From: Atrichornis clamosus
Taxonomy: Eukaryota > Chordata > Aves > Passeriformes > Menuridae
NCBI GenBank assembly: GCA_013400975.1
Contig: WBMZ01012710.1
Span: 1-64,000 of the forward strand
Direction of reading: 5' to 3'
Length of the DNA: 64,000 bases
The notes below the pieces were generated by a model. That model made no database searches. It saw only the letters and a list, made by a program, of their open reading frames with translations, and was not told where the DNA came from. Position 1 is the stretch's first letter; each line of letters starts with the position of its first letter. Shown in pieces: positions 23,073 through 37,432 of the stretch. The translations under genes were made by a program, and so were the position numbers.

Positions 23073-26000
23073 CCCTCTCAGTTGGATGTCCCCTGCTCTG
23101 GAAGGGAGCCTGATCTACCTGCAGGTTATTCTTGCAAGTTGTTTCTGTTAAGCAGCTCTTTTCCAGAGAGTGCTGGGGGTGTTGCTTCAGCAGCGTGAGG
23201 CACTGTGAACCATTCTGTCCATCCACACGGTGTTACTGGATAGCTGTCCTCTCTCATGCTTGCTTCCTGCTATTCCTGCTGAGAGGTTCTGAAATATCCT
23301 AGCAAAGCTACTGCTGCAGCAGGAGCTTCCCAGGAATGACCAGTGTCACCTCTGGGGTTCCTTGACCATTTGTAACCCAAAAAATTGAGATATTTTTGGG
23401 GCCACTGAAATATGCTTACTAAAGCAATGAAAAGTGACCCAGCCTTTTCATATATGTTTTTGTTTTTCTTTAAATAAATAGGAATTCTCAAAATGATCTT
23501 TATTTGTTATTTGTGCATTGTGCCTCTGTTACCTAAAATGGATCTAAATGCAAAATACTGTCTTTAAGGGATATTGCTCAGGAATACGACTGTCTAGGGA
23601 AGCTCATAAACCTTTTGCTAAAGACATTCTTCTGTCTATAGTCTGTGTCAGACTTTTATTTAATCCCTTTGGACAGGCGCTTGCCAGTACATCAGTGTGT
23701 TACTGTATAAATTGCTTTTTCATTGTTGCTGTAATTGTAAAATAATCCCTCTATTACACCCACCCAGTGATCACTGCATTATCTTTTTGCTGAGCTGCAA
23801 CATTTCTTGGTTCCTGGTGGTGTCCTGCCTGTTGAAATGAGAGATGTTTATTAAGTTGGATTTTCAGTTCTGGTTCTGTTAAAAAACTGGCAGAGTGATG
23901 AGTAGGAGAGACTTGCTACATGCCTTGAAACATCATCGACTCCCTTGTAGTTTATTGCTTTTTTTGTTTTGTTTTAATGGTCCTTCCTTCAGCCTCGGTA
24001 TCTGGACTCCTGGAAACCGTATTGGGTTACTGAGCTTTGTGTTTCAGGGGCTGCTGGGCATGAATGTGTGAACACTGCTGTGCAGAAATAAATGATTGTA
24101 GGTTTAAAATCAGGGTCTGGGGAGAAATGATCCATTTGCTTCTGTTGTCTGTTTTGACTGGAGAGCTGAATTAGCAGCTAAAATGTGTGCTGTGGTGTGT
24201 TAAACACTATTGAATGAGAGGCTACAAAGATAATCCTGGGGCCAGGCCATGGAGGTTGGTGCTGAGCCTGGACTGGCTTTGCTGTTCTCTTGTCAGTGCT
24301 GAGGTGGTGAGTTTTACAATGATATTTTGTACCCTTCGAAGCATCCCAAACCTCTGCCTTAATCACCAGCTAGATTACAAGGTAACACTGTGTTTGATCA
24401 TTTTGAAGAGCTTTTGGCTGTTTTGTTTTCTTCTGTGTTTTTTATTTTGTAAATGGTTGGATTGCTTTCTCTGTAGCTGTAAGGCACTGCAACATGAGAC
24501 TTCTTCCCGTGCCCTTCTCGCAAGTGTATTCAAAACTAAATTAAAAAAACTCCACTGGGTGTTTTAGTTATTTTCACTTGAAACACAATCAAAATCAGAT
24601 TACTTACTCCAGACGTAGGCTAGAGAGACTGAACAGTGTGTCTGGATTTTCTTGCACTCTTGTCTTCTGTCCAAGCTGGGATCTGCTTGTGTGCCTTGGT
24701 TGGTGTGCTGTCAGGAGTCTGGGGTTCAGAAATGACCCAGGTCCAGGAGAGAAGCTGACCTAAGTTTGAAGAGTGAAAAAAGCACAAAGAAATTGAGGCA
24801 TCTCATGTCTCTTAATATACTTTCTGAACTTCAGCCTTGAGAGAACTCTAAGATTTTGGTTTTGAAGCTCTTCTGTAGAACCACCAGAGTTACAAATAAT
24901 TCGAGCAAGTACCGAGCTTCCCTGAGAGGTGCAGGTACCTTTTCAGTGGCAGGTGGTGGTGTGGTCCCTTGCCATGTAAAGCCATCTCTGCACAAGTCAT
25001 GGTGACAAAGTTGACAACACCCTGGCTATGTGATGGGGAGGGATTGGGGAAAGGATGAATGGTTTAACAGAAGGCTAGAGATCACGTATCCGTGCTTTAC
25101 AGACTCTTCTTGGCTTAAGCAACCCTCACCTTCCCCTGTAAATTAATATCTTCCCCTTGCCTCCAAACAAAATACTGGGACTTTGTTCAAGCAGGAAGTA
25201 CAGAATAAGGCAGAGTCAAACTGACATAGCAAGGACTTCAAATACCAGGATTCTTTCAGGTACTAGTTCTGAAATAGAGCTTCTCCTGTAAATGAAGCTT
25301 CCACTGGCTATATGGAATGGTAGGAAGGAAGGGCCAGTGGCTAGTTTTGAAGTGCTCAGTCTCATATCTACCTCCAGGAGTGGTTTTGGAGCCTATTTCT
25401 TCTTTAGGAAGTTATTTTAGAATAAATATGGCTAATCTGGACACATTTGAGTATATTTTCCAAACAGAGCTCAGACATTTTTTGGTTTGGTATGGTTTGA
25501 AGCTCCATTTAAAGCTAAGCCTGCCAGTTTTCACAGATCAGCTTTAATTTTATTTTCCCCACTTGCCATACCAACAGCAAGATATGTTATCAAACGTATG
25601 ACCAGGCCAAGTCAATAAATTCTAAATGCATCCTAAATTATTTTCTGTCTGCCTTGCACATTTTTATGAGGTTATTGAAAGGCTCGCTTGATGTGTGTTC
25701 AGATGAGCAGGGGAAATTAAACTGTTTTCCCCTTTCTTTCCTCTTTCTTCTCTGTGACAAAGTAATGTGCTTTGGCTTGAAATTACAGAATGTCTTTTAA
25801 AGATCTCTGAAGCAGACAACAGAATTAGTCTCAATGGTCCTTTTTCAAAAGGATACCTATAAATGCTTTTTTTTTGGGGGGGGTGGTTTCCCATGAAATA
25901 CTACTCTACTACTGAAAGACTCTTCTTGCCTAATGGAAAATCCTTTGTGTTTCTATAGGACAAAACATTCAGGGTGTATGATTTTCCTACTGTAGCATCG

Positions 26001-29000
26001 TGATGCAAACATGTTAAGGCAGTTGTCCTCTGGACTATTTTTGCATTAACATATTGAGGAACCTGGTCCCTGTGGGGTTAAGGGCATCAGGAGGGGGCGA
26101 TGTGTTCTGGTGAGGGGTTTGCTGTTGGCTGTGTCCAGCCAGAAGCTGGCTGCAGCACGAGCTTTGTGCCCTCTCTTGCTGTTGGGTGCATCCACGGATC
26201 TGCTTGGGCTACTCCTGTGGAAACTGATTCCAAAACACTTTGCTGCATCTTTTATGGCCTCCATAGATTCTGGCTGCACTGTTCACACTTTCCTGTGCAT
26301 AGGAGGTGAAATCTGTTACCATAAGGTCTATTTGGTTGTTGTTATAAGCGAAGTAATGCTTTTGTACTGTAAAGGGTTGTGTTCTTTCAGATGTGCGTCT
26401 GCCTGTGCTGGTGGGAGAAATACCAGGCATTAGGAGAACTTGAGGGCTTTTGAATATGTTGCCTGATAAACTAGGAAAAAAGCTTTAAAAAAATCAAGCT
26501 AGTAAAACTAGGGTTACCTGGTGATTTGTTTCATCTGCATCAAATTAGCTTTAAATCAGAGAAGTTTTATGGGTGTCCTTCAACCACTGCATAATAACTT
26601 GTAGAGTCACTCTTTTGACCAAGAAAATGGCTCTTTGCTGCAGACAGCTGATCCTGGCCTGTTAGTCTGTCAGAATGACTGCTGTTCTTGTGCTTGGCTT
26701 TTCGACAACACAGGGAAATATTTGGGCAGGTTTCTGTGGGTAACCCCTGACATCATTCAAGCACAAAAGCAATTTGTTTCAAAGCTCGGGATTTATCTTC
26801 ATGCTGAGGTAGTGGAGCGATTTGGATGGCTCAGCTGGAGAGCAGTTGCTCTGTGTTTCTGGGAGAAGGATGTGGTGTTTTTAAGGGAGAAGGATGATGC
26901 TGCTGGAAGGCCAGCAGCTCTTTGGCTGCCTGCCCTGCAGCCTGCCAGCAGATCCTGTGGCACCAGCCAACGTCACCAGCGCAGCAGATGGAGAGACCAG
27001 GGCCGTGGTGAGCTGTGCAGTAATGAGGAATGATTGCCTATAGTGAACCTCATCTATTGATTAATTAACATGGAAATCAGCAGCAAGAGTGCAAAGAAGA
27101 AAAGAGTTTTCCCGAGAAGGATCACTCTCGGGATCAAGAGTGAGCTGGTGAGCCACAAAAAGGACTAAAAAGGTTTTGTAAGAGAAGCATGGAAGTGCGT
27201 GTATGGCAGTCAGAATTGGTTGTAAGACTAGAAAATTTACAGATTGATGCTCTGTTTTCCAGCTGTTTATCTAAGCAGGACTCATGTTCACTGGACTGGG
27301 AGAATTCTTCAGGCTTTGTACTTGTTAGGACAGCCACTCTTATTGTCCCTGTAAAGAAATAGCAGGGTTTGAGATTTGCCTGATGAGTGTTTGTAGAGCT
27401 GGCTTCAGCTTGGAGACTGGAGGAGAACTTTTTTACTTTTCTGAAAAAAAGGTTTTTAAAAAGCACATCGGTGGATCTGCAAGAGCAGAAAATACTCAGA
27501 AAGTTCATGTTAGTGTTGAGATTGAACTGTGGGACTTCAATCCAGTGATAAAGGCTTTTCTCACCGTGTAGGAATAGGAAATACGTTTCTGCAATACTTG
27601 ATCTGCCTTTGTAGATACGGAAGTTTCATTTGCTTGCCAACCAAAAGGTAACTTCTCTAAGCTGGGTTGTTGTCTCCTTTGTAGTTTGCTTTTTGCTTTG
27701 CTTTGTTATTAGCCTATATTAAAAGAGTCCAAGAGATTATTGTGTTCCCAGATGATGTTTCCCAGGAGGAAAGAAGCTGCTGTTAATAGAGCAACTTCAG
27801 CAAAAATTTAGATTAGGCTTCATGGAATTGAAACTGAGGCTCTACAAGTAACCTGAATACTTACAGCTTGTAAAGCTTCTTGTGAAGAAGGTAAATATGT
27901 CTCTGCCTCTGTAGATGGATGCCATTGGAGTAGTTTCTGTATATCCCTGTTTCTCAGGCTCTCTGTTACGCCACTGGAGGAATCAAGAATCCCACTTTGT
28001 CATCCTGTTCCCTATACATCTCTTAAAATGAGCAATTCCTAGGACACAGTGCAAAGTATGCTGAGAATAGCAGTGATGGACAGCAAGTTGCAGGACTAAT
28101 AAGTGAGATGGTTTATTTTGGCCCAGTGCCTTTGATTGAAAGGAACTGGTAATAAAAACTCTTGAGGCAGAGCTCCTGTGAATTGTATTTGACGATTGGA
28201 AAAGGTTGTTGTGAAAGGAGAAAGAAATGGCTCCTGCTGGTGTATTGGTTGAAGAACTGGCTTTTCAGAGTTACTGAATGGGAGTCTGAGTGCTTCAGGC
28301 ACGTACTGAAGGAAATGGATGTTGGGCATCAGATGTTAAGGTAGGGTTAGCAGTGAAGAACTAGAGAGAGAAAATGCTGTTTGAAAATACTGAAGGGGAT
28401 AAGAGCCACTGCAAAAATAGTAGCTGATGTTGAGAAGTTTAAGTAAATGGACTAGGTCCTGAGAACAGCATGGGAAATGCTTAGGGAAAGTTTAGTAAAC
28501 ACCCATGAATTTCAGATAAATTGCAGGAAAAAAGTATGAGGGAAAGAGGATAAGGTGGGGACTACAGGGCCCTGGCCAGGCACATCGTGCCAGTGAGGTT
28601 CAGAGGACTGTGGTTTTTTGCTTTGGTCATTTCACTATTGGGTGCTGGTGTGTTGTCTTTGCTGTGAGAGGGAATTGCTGTCAATGTTCATGGGAGTTCT
28701 GCCATTGAAAGTTTAATTCTGTGGATTTAATCCTTCATGTTTGAGTTCAACAACATTTTGCGTTTTAACAGGAGCCTAAAGTGATAGGCAACATCTGTGT
28801 AGAGCATTGCTGAAATTCCTGATAAATGAGTTCCAGAGGCAATAGTCCATTTGTGGGACATTCCACAAAATCTGCCACACAGAAAGAATAAACTTCATCA
28901 GCCGAGCTCTTCAGTGGCCTGAAAAGTTAAAGAACCAGAGTCTTCTCTTTGGATGCTGGAAGAGACAGGACTCCTTTTGTCAGACACTGATGCACTTCAG

Positions 29001-30275
29001 ACTTGCTGTTGCTGACCTCTAATGTGCCACATGAGCTCAGGATAACTGGAGGCAGTGAAGCATGGGAATCATCTGACAGTCTGTGCCTCAATTTCCTCTT
29101 CTATGAAATACATAGCCTTTAAAATGAATGCTGATTTTGAACTTCCCATGACGTAGAGAAGGTGGTGATCGTGAAATGTAAAATATTGTTGGAAGGTGGT
29201 TGAATTATTTCAAGTTACATAACACAAATGAAAACAGAGCCTTTGTTTGCTTGGGACATCTTGTGCAGTGTTGGAGAGCTGGTGCTGTCCCTGCTCTGTA
29301 GCAAGGTCACACATCTGGATGGTATTGACAGAAGTATCCTCAGGGTTTGTCTAAACGTGGTTTTCACTGTGTGGTGTTAATAGCTCTTACGCTGTCTCCC
29401 AGCAGGGTCCCCACCCTTGTGCTTTCACCTCCGTGTTTACCTACTTTTGCTGAATTCACACTGCTTTCTGTGCTCCTGTATTCATCTCTCTTGATTCAAC
29501 AATTTTAGGGGAATAAATCTTGCCTCCTTTCTGTGTATGGGAGAGAAAAATTGTAAAGAGGCACTAGAAGGACCATTACAGAAGGGCGGTGAATAGGAGC
29601 AGACCTGAACCTTTCTCTCTCTGAGGCTATTTGTAGCAGCAGAGGAGCAGTGTAAATTTTGCAATAGCAAAACAGTGCAGCATTAACCATAAGTCACCTT
29701 ATATTAAGATGCTTGTGGTATTCAAAATGGATTGATCTAAATGGAGAGGAGCAGGGGCTCGGGGCTCCGTTTGTACTCACTGCACGGTGTGACAGGAATG
29801 GCTGTACCTGAATAGGTGCACTCAGATATTGCAAGAGAAGGTCAAGTGCCTGCTCTGAGATGACATTTTGTCATCTCTGCTCTTGCTTTTGTTGACAAGT
29901 ACCAGGTGATTTTTAGTTAAGCTCAGGAAAAGATTATGAAAGGTTTTTTCCTCTTTGCTGGTAGGTGGAGAAGGGACACTGTGGATGTGCAGTGTGAAGG
30001 ATGAAACCAAGCATGTCCTCTTCAAAATGTGGAATATGATACTGCTGTTGCTCAAGGCATCAGTACTGAGGTCAGTGTAGGAGATAACTGCTTTGAGCCA
30101 GCATGGCCACATTCCAATCAAAACTTCATTTTTTGCCTGATTGTGTTGGCCTGAGCAAGTCAAATGTTACCCAGTTTTCTGACCCAGTTCTGTTTTGTGC
30201 CTCTGGGACCAGCTCTCTTGTGTACTTCTGTCTTTTCAGTGTGTTTGTGTGAGTTCCGGAGCCATTTCAGAGGTG

Positions 30276-30390
30276 GGGAGAGTAGTATAACACTCAAAAA
30301 CAACAACAACAACAAACAGTAAAAGCTTGCAGTTGGGAGAGTAGTATAACACTCAAAAACAACAACAAAAACCAGTAAAAGCTTCCAGTT
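30276..30390 (+). repeat. Tandem duplication, period 59 bp, two copies containing (CAA)n
   Basis: Unit 1 (30276-30334) and unit 2 (30335-30390) both begin GGGAGAGTAGTATAACACTC, carry an A/CAA-repeat core, and end CAGTAAAAGCTT followed by CAGTT. They differ mainly in the number of CAA units and by a G/C change in the tail. The high identity points to a recent local duplication, probably replication slippage at the CAA tract. No coding role is visible. Confidence 0.9.
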
Positions 30391-33300
30391 GGATTTTTCT
30401 TTTCCTCTCTGACTTTTGTTTTCTTCTGATGTGTTTTTCCTAGCAGAAGCAATGTGTTCCTTCATTTGAATTGTTGCACTGACACGAATTCAGCAGAGCT
30501 GTGCCTGAGACATGCTACTGTAGGGTGATAGTTGAATGAGGTTTCCTGATTAAAGGTGTCCTGCATCACCAAATGTTCTGTTCAGCTTGGGCTTCCATTT
30601 TAGGGTAGCTTCTATGGTATTGAGCTGAGTTAGACTGCTTGAGCTTGCTAAAAGGTCTTTTAAATGAGGTGTGAAGAAGTAGACTGAAAGAAAATGCCAT
30701 GAGTTTGTAAAAAGCAGCTTTTGAAAGGTAAGAATGGTTCCTGGGGTACAGGAGTGGGTGACAAGGGAAGAGCTCCACACTACCCACTGTTGCTGATGGG
30801 GCATTCAGAGCTCAGCTGCCCAGCTGCAAAATGGGAAGTGAGCACATTTGTTCTGAGTTCTGCAAAGTGGCTCAGAATCCGTGACTTAACTGTAATGGGG
30901 CTGTAATTCAAAGATGCCCCTTGTCACTGTGGTTTATTTATCCTGGTTTCTAACATTCAATTGGGAAATTTCTCTGCCTTCCAACATCTCGCTTGCCTGA
31001 TACTTAATTGTGCCTTGGTTGCATGAGCCAGACTTGGCTGTTGACTCAAATGGAGCCACATTCATTTAATAGAGTTATGCTCAAGATGAGTTTTCCTCTT
31101 GGTGCTAAATCTGGGACACAAGTCAAGTAGATTCTGCTGGGCTAAACATAGGCTAAGCCCTTCACTGCAGGGTCAAAGTTCTGCACAGGATTGTGTGAGT
31201 GCATAAGAGTTGCTTTTTTTTTTTTTTTTCTTTCTTAATAACACAGCTGCTCTAAATAATGTGCCTACACAGCAGTTGGGAGGAAAAAATTCACAGACCA
31301 AGATGGTTGGCTTTTGTTAAACGTTTTTAATTGGCATTTGGTGTGCTGTGTAAATTTGCCCTGGCTGTCCTAACAATATTTGGGCAGACTTAAGTCTTTT
31401 TGTTTTCTCACACCCAAATTATTGTAATTTCTCAGAAGAACATACTGTTTCATATAAAATTTGCATACATTGCACTTCTGTGGCTATATTGCAATATAAG
31501 TTTTTGCCTCCCGTGTAAATCTTCAGAGTAACAGCCCTGGTGCCTGCTGAAGTAATGATTGCATCATTTCAGGTGCTCAGTGAACAGTCAAGAATAAAGC
31601 ATTTGGCAATTCCTATACCACTGCTACATGGAAAATTAGTTTCACTACTTTTGAGTGCTTATATTCATTATTAGCTTAAGAAGCTTTTCTTGCAGGAATG
31701 GAGAGACTGGTGTTAGTTACTCTGCTGTAATTACCATCACAAACGCTACGTACTTGCCCCTTCCCAGAGCACAGATGATTCCATAGCTAAAAACTGAAGT
31801 GCGAGGGAGGGCAATTAAAGGGAATTATTTCAATAAACAGTTTGTACTGAAGCCTTTGACTCCCCACGCCCACCCACCCTGACTGCTGTTTGGAAATACT
31901 TGAGGAAAACACCACTCCCTCAGTAGGAACTCAAGTGTGGCCGGGGCTTTGTTTTGATTTGTTCCAGTTGTGTTTTGCCACTTGGAGTGATGTGATGGGC
32001 TTGACCACTAAGGAAGAGGCTCCCAGACACATTGCCATTTCTGTTTTTCTCCAAGGCTCCGGCTAGTGCACTCCACCTGAAGATTAGATCACTCCTCAGG
32101 AGTGGAAGAGAGCAATGTTTGAACAGCTAATGCAGCCTCTCAGGCCAGTCCATGTGCTGACTTCAATTACCATCTCTAAGAAAAGTGCCCCTATTTGAGG
32201 CACACTTAATCATATGCTAACATCACCAGAAAAAGGTGTACTTATCTTCTGAGCTGTATAAATGCCAAACTGAAATGAAGCATAGAAAGGTGAAATGTAC
32301 TTTTTCTTAAGGGAATCACAAGTGCTGTGCCTTTCTGAAGGGGAGTGGATGGAAGATATAATTGAGGTCACATGGGAGGTGCAGGTGCAGTTCCTTGTGC
32401 CCTCTTGAGGGTGGGTTGCTCTTGTTTCTCAAGTGACCTCTACCGTGCATTTACAGAAATCCTGATTTTCAGAGGAACCATTGCTGCAGCTGTATGTAAA
32501 ATAAGGAACTCAGAAGCAACAGACCAGGAAAAGGGAAGTGGGTTAATAATGAAAGAGTTCACCCATCCTCTGTCATGGGGAATGTTGCCCTTGTTCATGC
32601 TGGAAGGTAACTTTTTTTCTGAAATAAAATTGGGAAATTGTAGGTAACCATTCCAAAAGTCCACACAAAGGCTGTAGAGGAACTGATGGTAGAAGAGACA
32701 GGAAGCTTTCATAAAACTGTGTTGTATTGAGGTGTGGAGTGATTGAAGATTCTCGAGGGGGTTAGAGACCCAGAAAACCTTCTGGGTGAGGCTGCAGGGG
32801 ACAGACCCCCAGTGGGCAGAAGGGTGGATGGTGTGAATGGGTGTCTTCTGTGTCTGGTCTTGGCTAATGCTGAATGAGCTTATTATTTAGATGCTCATAA
32901 TGAATTAGATAAACAGTGAAATAATTAACAAAGTAGGCAATTAAATGGTTATTGCATGGTGTAGAGCGGACTTTATTTAGATGAATGAGGTAGTTCATTC
33001 TACTATTAGCTGTGCCCTAGCAAAAAGGATTTTTTTTCTCCCCTCTCCTTTTAATGATTAAACACCACAAACAGAAAATGCACTGTGACTTTTGCTGGAA
33101 AGACAGCACAATGGCCTGCTTCCTTCAGAGGGAGTTCATAGAGACTCCCAGTGACTGCATGCAATTTCTGAAAATACTGTCTTAGTTTTCTCAAATGTCA
33201 AAAAATTCTCAGAGTCTTTGATACAGTAGAAGAGGCCATTGAGCCATGAAATGTTGATATTTGACTTACTGTCTAATTAGATCATGTCTGTAGCACAGTA

Positions 33301-36300
33301 CTCCAGGTACTGTTAGAGTACACCTAGAAGCCTGTCTACATTTTTGCTGTTCTCTGAGCTGCTGTTTCTTTTTCCTCAAGTTCTTAGGCCCAAGTAATCA
33401 GTCAGCAGAGCTGCTTACAATGGAATGCTCAAGGATTTTTTTTTTAACTTCTGGTCAGCTGTAGGACTCCAGATACTTCACACTTGGTGATGAGGTCCTA
33501 AACCGGGGATCTTTCATTTTTCACTGTACCTAATAATCTCTTCATATACTGTGTGGCTTTTATGGTTCTAACTCAGTACAGATAATTTAACAAGACTTGC
33601 AAGCTGTTTGCTTTAGCTTTCATTCTTTCACACACGCTACGTGTAGCCCATTGCCTCTGCCAATGAAAAAGAAAAGCAGTTACCAGAGGTGTAGCCCCCT
33701 GACCTCAATTCTGCAGGTTTTCTCTTTTACCTGTTGCAGTACAGCATCCTGTCTGTGCAGGACTCGGATCTTGTGAGGAAATTCAAGGACAGTCGGGGTG
33801 ATTCAGATTACTGCCAAAGCTGACCGAGTTTCTGATGCTGTCACAGATGTGATTTTTCCCTTCTTTTCTTTCTTAAAGAATAAAGGGAGAAAGACTTAGG
33901 ACACTGACCATGACTGTGCAGACCAGTCCTGGGAGTGGATGCTGCTGTGTGTACTGTAGGTCTGGCTTGGCTTTCTTATTAAAGGTGTTACCAGAGAGAC
34001 AAAATGCAGCTGTCACATGAAGCCTGCCTTGGGAGAACGTTACTAGTAAATCCCTAGCTGTGAACTGTTCTCCAGAAATATTAAATCACATCAATCAAGA
34101 CAATTTTATTTCCCTGTCTTCTTTTGCATAGGGGGAATGTGTGTTCATCTGGCCATCCCTTACAAAACCCTCCAGCCACTTGGTACTTCAGTACTTCCCT
34201 GGCCTTTTAGCTATTTTTTTGCTGAGACTGTTACTTCCCACCATTCCCAGAACATCTCAAAGATCTGGAAGAGTAACTGGGTGGGAAAAAGGCTTGTCAT
34301 TTGTCATAGTGGACTTGCTCCATCAGAAGGCAAATTTCAGGCAGGAAACAAAGCATTTAAGCACTTTGCATAAAAATGCTTGATTTTATTTTTTCTTTGT
34401 ACTTTGATTTTTTTGTGTGCTCTGTGTATGAAATTATCAAGAATTTTTTGGTATATTCTCCTGAATTACTGTTGCAAACCTTTATGTTAAGGAAAAAATG
34501 CTGTGAATTTGAACTAAGATATAGTTAGGATAGATATGCTGGTCTGTATAGTCTACTGCAGTGTCAATTTTATACATTACAGTTGTCCTTGTATGGACTT
34601 TATTATTATTAAAAGTGGCTTCTCTCCAGAGTAATTGCTCTGCTTTACTAGTGGTTTAATTTTATTTCAAAAGAGCATTATTTTTCCTTCAGGACAGTAT
34701 TTGCGTCAGGAGTTACACTGAGAAGCCGTAGCTGTACCTTTCCTACAGTCAGCCTCCAGGTAATGTACAGCTACAAAAGACATCAAGGACTCCTCTGACA
34801 ACCTGTACTGGGAAAGTAAAAGTTGGATTCAGAAACTTTCTGAGAGCTCTTGGTATATTTATATCTTGCAAGAAGTCGCTAGCACTTCTTGTCTGGGGAG
34901 ATCTTTGCAGGAAGTTCCTTTTAATTCTCTCTTGAAAAACCTTAGTAATACTTCCCATTTCAAGAGGAGAGAGGCTGATAGGTGAGGTAAATCTAAATTT
35001 AAATGGCTTGGTTCCACTGACTGCACTAATGTGGATTTATAGAGAAATTAAAATATTGTAGCTATGGCTTCTTCCCAGTTCACCAGTCCCTAACTGGTGT
35101 ATTCCCCCTCCCTTTGTCCGATGCTCTCATGTTCTGGCAGTTGAGCTGCATTAGCTCCTCATGGCCTGCTGGAACAGGCTCCTCTGAAACACCTTCAGAG
35201 CAGGAGCTGTCTGGGAGGGTCTGAGCTGGTGCTTAGCGAAGTGAGCGCGGGTCGCTGCTGCTGCCGGTTGCCTTTCAGGCTCTGTGCAGCCATTCCCCAG
35301 AGCTGCTCTGCAGACGTGAAAGAACCAATATGACATTTTTCAAAGCACCAGGCAGGAATCATCATGGATGTCATTTTTCACCACCAACTGAATTGTCTCT
35401 GCGTGCAGATATTATTTCAGCATGGACCTCATACAAGTCCTTCCTGTGTCCTCGGTGTTCATGCTCTCAGGGTGAATCTGACAGTACAAATCACATCTTT
35501 TCACCTAACCTGATTTATATAAACAGAAGACAAGCTTGATCTTGCATGCACTTTTTGTGCTTGAAATCATTTTTCCTAATGCTTTGATTAAAACCTTTGA
35601 CTCCCCAGCTTTTCTGCTGAGACTGAAAAATACTGCAGTATTTTAATATCTCTAGCTGTTTTTTATATGATACTCCTGTTCTTTTTTTTTCTTCAAAGCA
35701 AGCAATGAAGAAACAGAGGAAAAATGAAAGCCTAACAGCTGTGTAGAGTTGATATGCTTGGAAATTAAATCATTAATGTCTTGCAGGTGGGCAGCAAATG
35801 TATTATGAAGTCTTCTCTGTGTGCATGCAGAGTAGTGAACCAAAACACAGTGAAGTGCATGGAAAAGATCCCCTTAAGCCTGAATCCTTGAAGAGCAACT
35901 AGGTGCCTCCAGGAACAGCTCATTCTGTACACACAGGGGGTTACTGAGGTTGTGCTGATCTGATGTTGTGGGTACTGTGGTTACTGGTTCTCCACATCCT
36001 TTCTGTAGATTTGTGCTGTATCAGAGTGGCTGGAAACCGAACATTTATCATCTTTTGCTGTTGTATGCCTTTTACTAGCATCTGGAAGAGAAATACCTCC
36101 TCCTAAACAGAATGTCAAAGGACTTAATCACTGGATGGGGCAGATATTATGAATTAAAGGGGAGCAATGTATAGCTTTAAGAGAGGTTTGCCATTTCTTG
36201 GAAAGATGAAGTGCTGTACCTGGTGCTGTGTGGTGTTGGAGATCTTTCAGAAACAACTCTATCAGACAGGAGTCGTCATCTCACCTTTTTCACTTGTGGT

Positions 36301-36772
36301 GTTCCTAACCACTGCATTGTACGCTAATGTTTTATACAGATCACTTCCAAAGTGTTGCTTGTCCTATGCCCTGTATGAAATGAAAATATGTTTGCCAGAC
36401 AAGTAACATAGATCCTGCTGACTCTGTTTGCAGCCTGCCTCACAGCAGATGTTACTCTCTGAAGGTAGCTTTAATTTTTGTTCTAGTTATTATGTACTTG
36501 TAAAGAAATTATTATTAACAAGGCCTCTGATTTAGGGATGTGACTTTAAGCCTCTCTGCAGCCTCCTCTGCTGCTTACCAGCATGACCTGGCTGTGTCTT
36601 GCTCCACAGGAAGCCGTTTTGAACACGTTATAATCACACCTGTGTATATTGATAAACGTTTCTCTTATGGTGTGCTTTAACCATTTCCTGTAGGAGAATT
36701 GACTCTTTGAAGTTGTACAGCGAGGCTGTCTTCGGCGTCATTTTCTTGAGGGTTTAACCTCAAGAAGCTCAA
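30391..36772 (+). other. Intron 1, third part: no gene recognised
   Basis: Non-coding sequence with a T16 run at 31214-31229. Short open frames show no recognisable domain. The AT-rich stretch around 31240-31700 is of even composition and free of obvious repeats, and could be a conserved non-coding segment, but that cannot be judged from one sequence. Confidence 0.55.
31214..31229 (+). repeat. T16 homopolymer
   Basis: Uninterrupted run of 16 T. No flanking retroposon is recognised. Confidence 0.8.
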
Positions 36773-36840
36773 GCCTGTGCTGGCACGTGTTTACAAGAGG
36801 GTGGTTGTAGGACTGCTCTCCCTCCTCTGCTACTGCAGCC
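36773..36840 (+). repeat. 68-bp dispersed direct repeat, copy 1
   Basis: This stretch aligns without gaps to 37433-37500, with 7 mismatches over 68 bases (about 90% identity). The shared core TTACAAGAGGGTGGTTGTAG is followed by GGA, CTGCTCTCCCT and CTCTGCTACT. It is open in the frame beginning at 36774, giving YKRVVVGLLSLLCYCS, but is preceded by a stop at 36747-36749. Flanks outside the 68 bases do not align well. The parent element is unknown. Confidence 0.85.
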
Positions 36841-37432
36841 CAAGTACAGTCTGTATGGTGTTAAATAATGGCATTATGGCTGCACCCGAGACCTTTCTGA
36901 TGTTGCGAGGGCCGTTTCTGTCTGAATGATGTCCAGTGACTGGTCCCTGGGCCTGTTCAGCTTACAGTAAGCAGTGTGGTGTTGTACTGCACAATAGTAA
37001 CATCTTGGAACACGCAGCGTTTTAATTTAGCTGGGACCCTCCTCTTCCACTGGAGACGTAACTTTAGACTATTTCTGAAAGGGAGGCAGCGTGACCAGCA
37101 TTGCCTGCATTGGGGATGCTGCTGCTGCCGTCTGAGTTCACCACTGGGTGTGGTAATTACAGTTGGTGATGTTCAGGTTTCTGAATTGGACTAAGTGGGT
37201 ATTGCATATGTGAGGGAATGCTGAAATTGAAGACCTGGACTAAATAAACATCACAGATCTCTGAATCTGCTAGAGAGGCTGCTATAATGAGTGCTCATCC
37301 TCCATAATCTGTCAAAGTGTTTTCTGGCCTTTCCATTGTGTGAGTGCATCCAGGGGGTTTGGGAGAGGTGGCATTGCAGTGGAGGTGGAACGTTTTGGTG
37401 AGTAAATTCTCTCTCGGGGATGAGGATGCAGG
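36841..37432 (+). other. Spacer between the two 68-bp repeat copies
   Basis: Ordinary intronic sequence. No gene is recognised and there is no similarity between its two halves that I can see. Confidence 0.5.

Larger units (their letters stand above)
16007..30275 (+). other. Intron 1, middle part: no gene recognised
   Basis: Non-coding sequence with no interspersed repeat that I recognise. It holds two small perfect hairpins (18989-19015 and 22547-22570), a T/G-rich tract (21854-21892) and a T13 run (23060-23072). Open frames such as 19066-19539 (-) and 26635-27033 (+) lack an ATG start, splice context or recognisable domains, and are best treated as chance. Confidence 0.6.

Noticed and set aside
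26635..27033. 132-codon open frame on the + strand
   Set aside because: It does not begin with ATG, shows no homology I recognise, and the second half is Q/R/S-rich, as expected from a CAG/GGC-rich patch.
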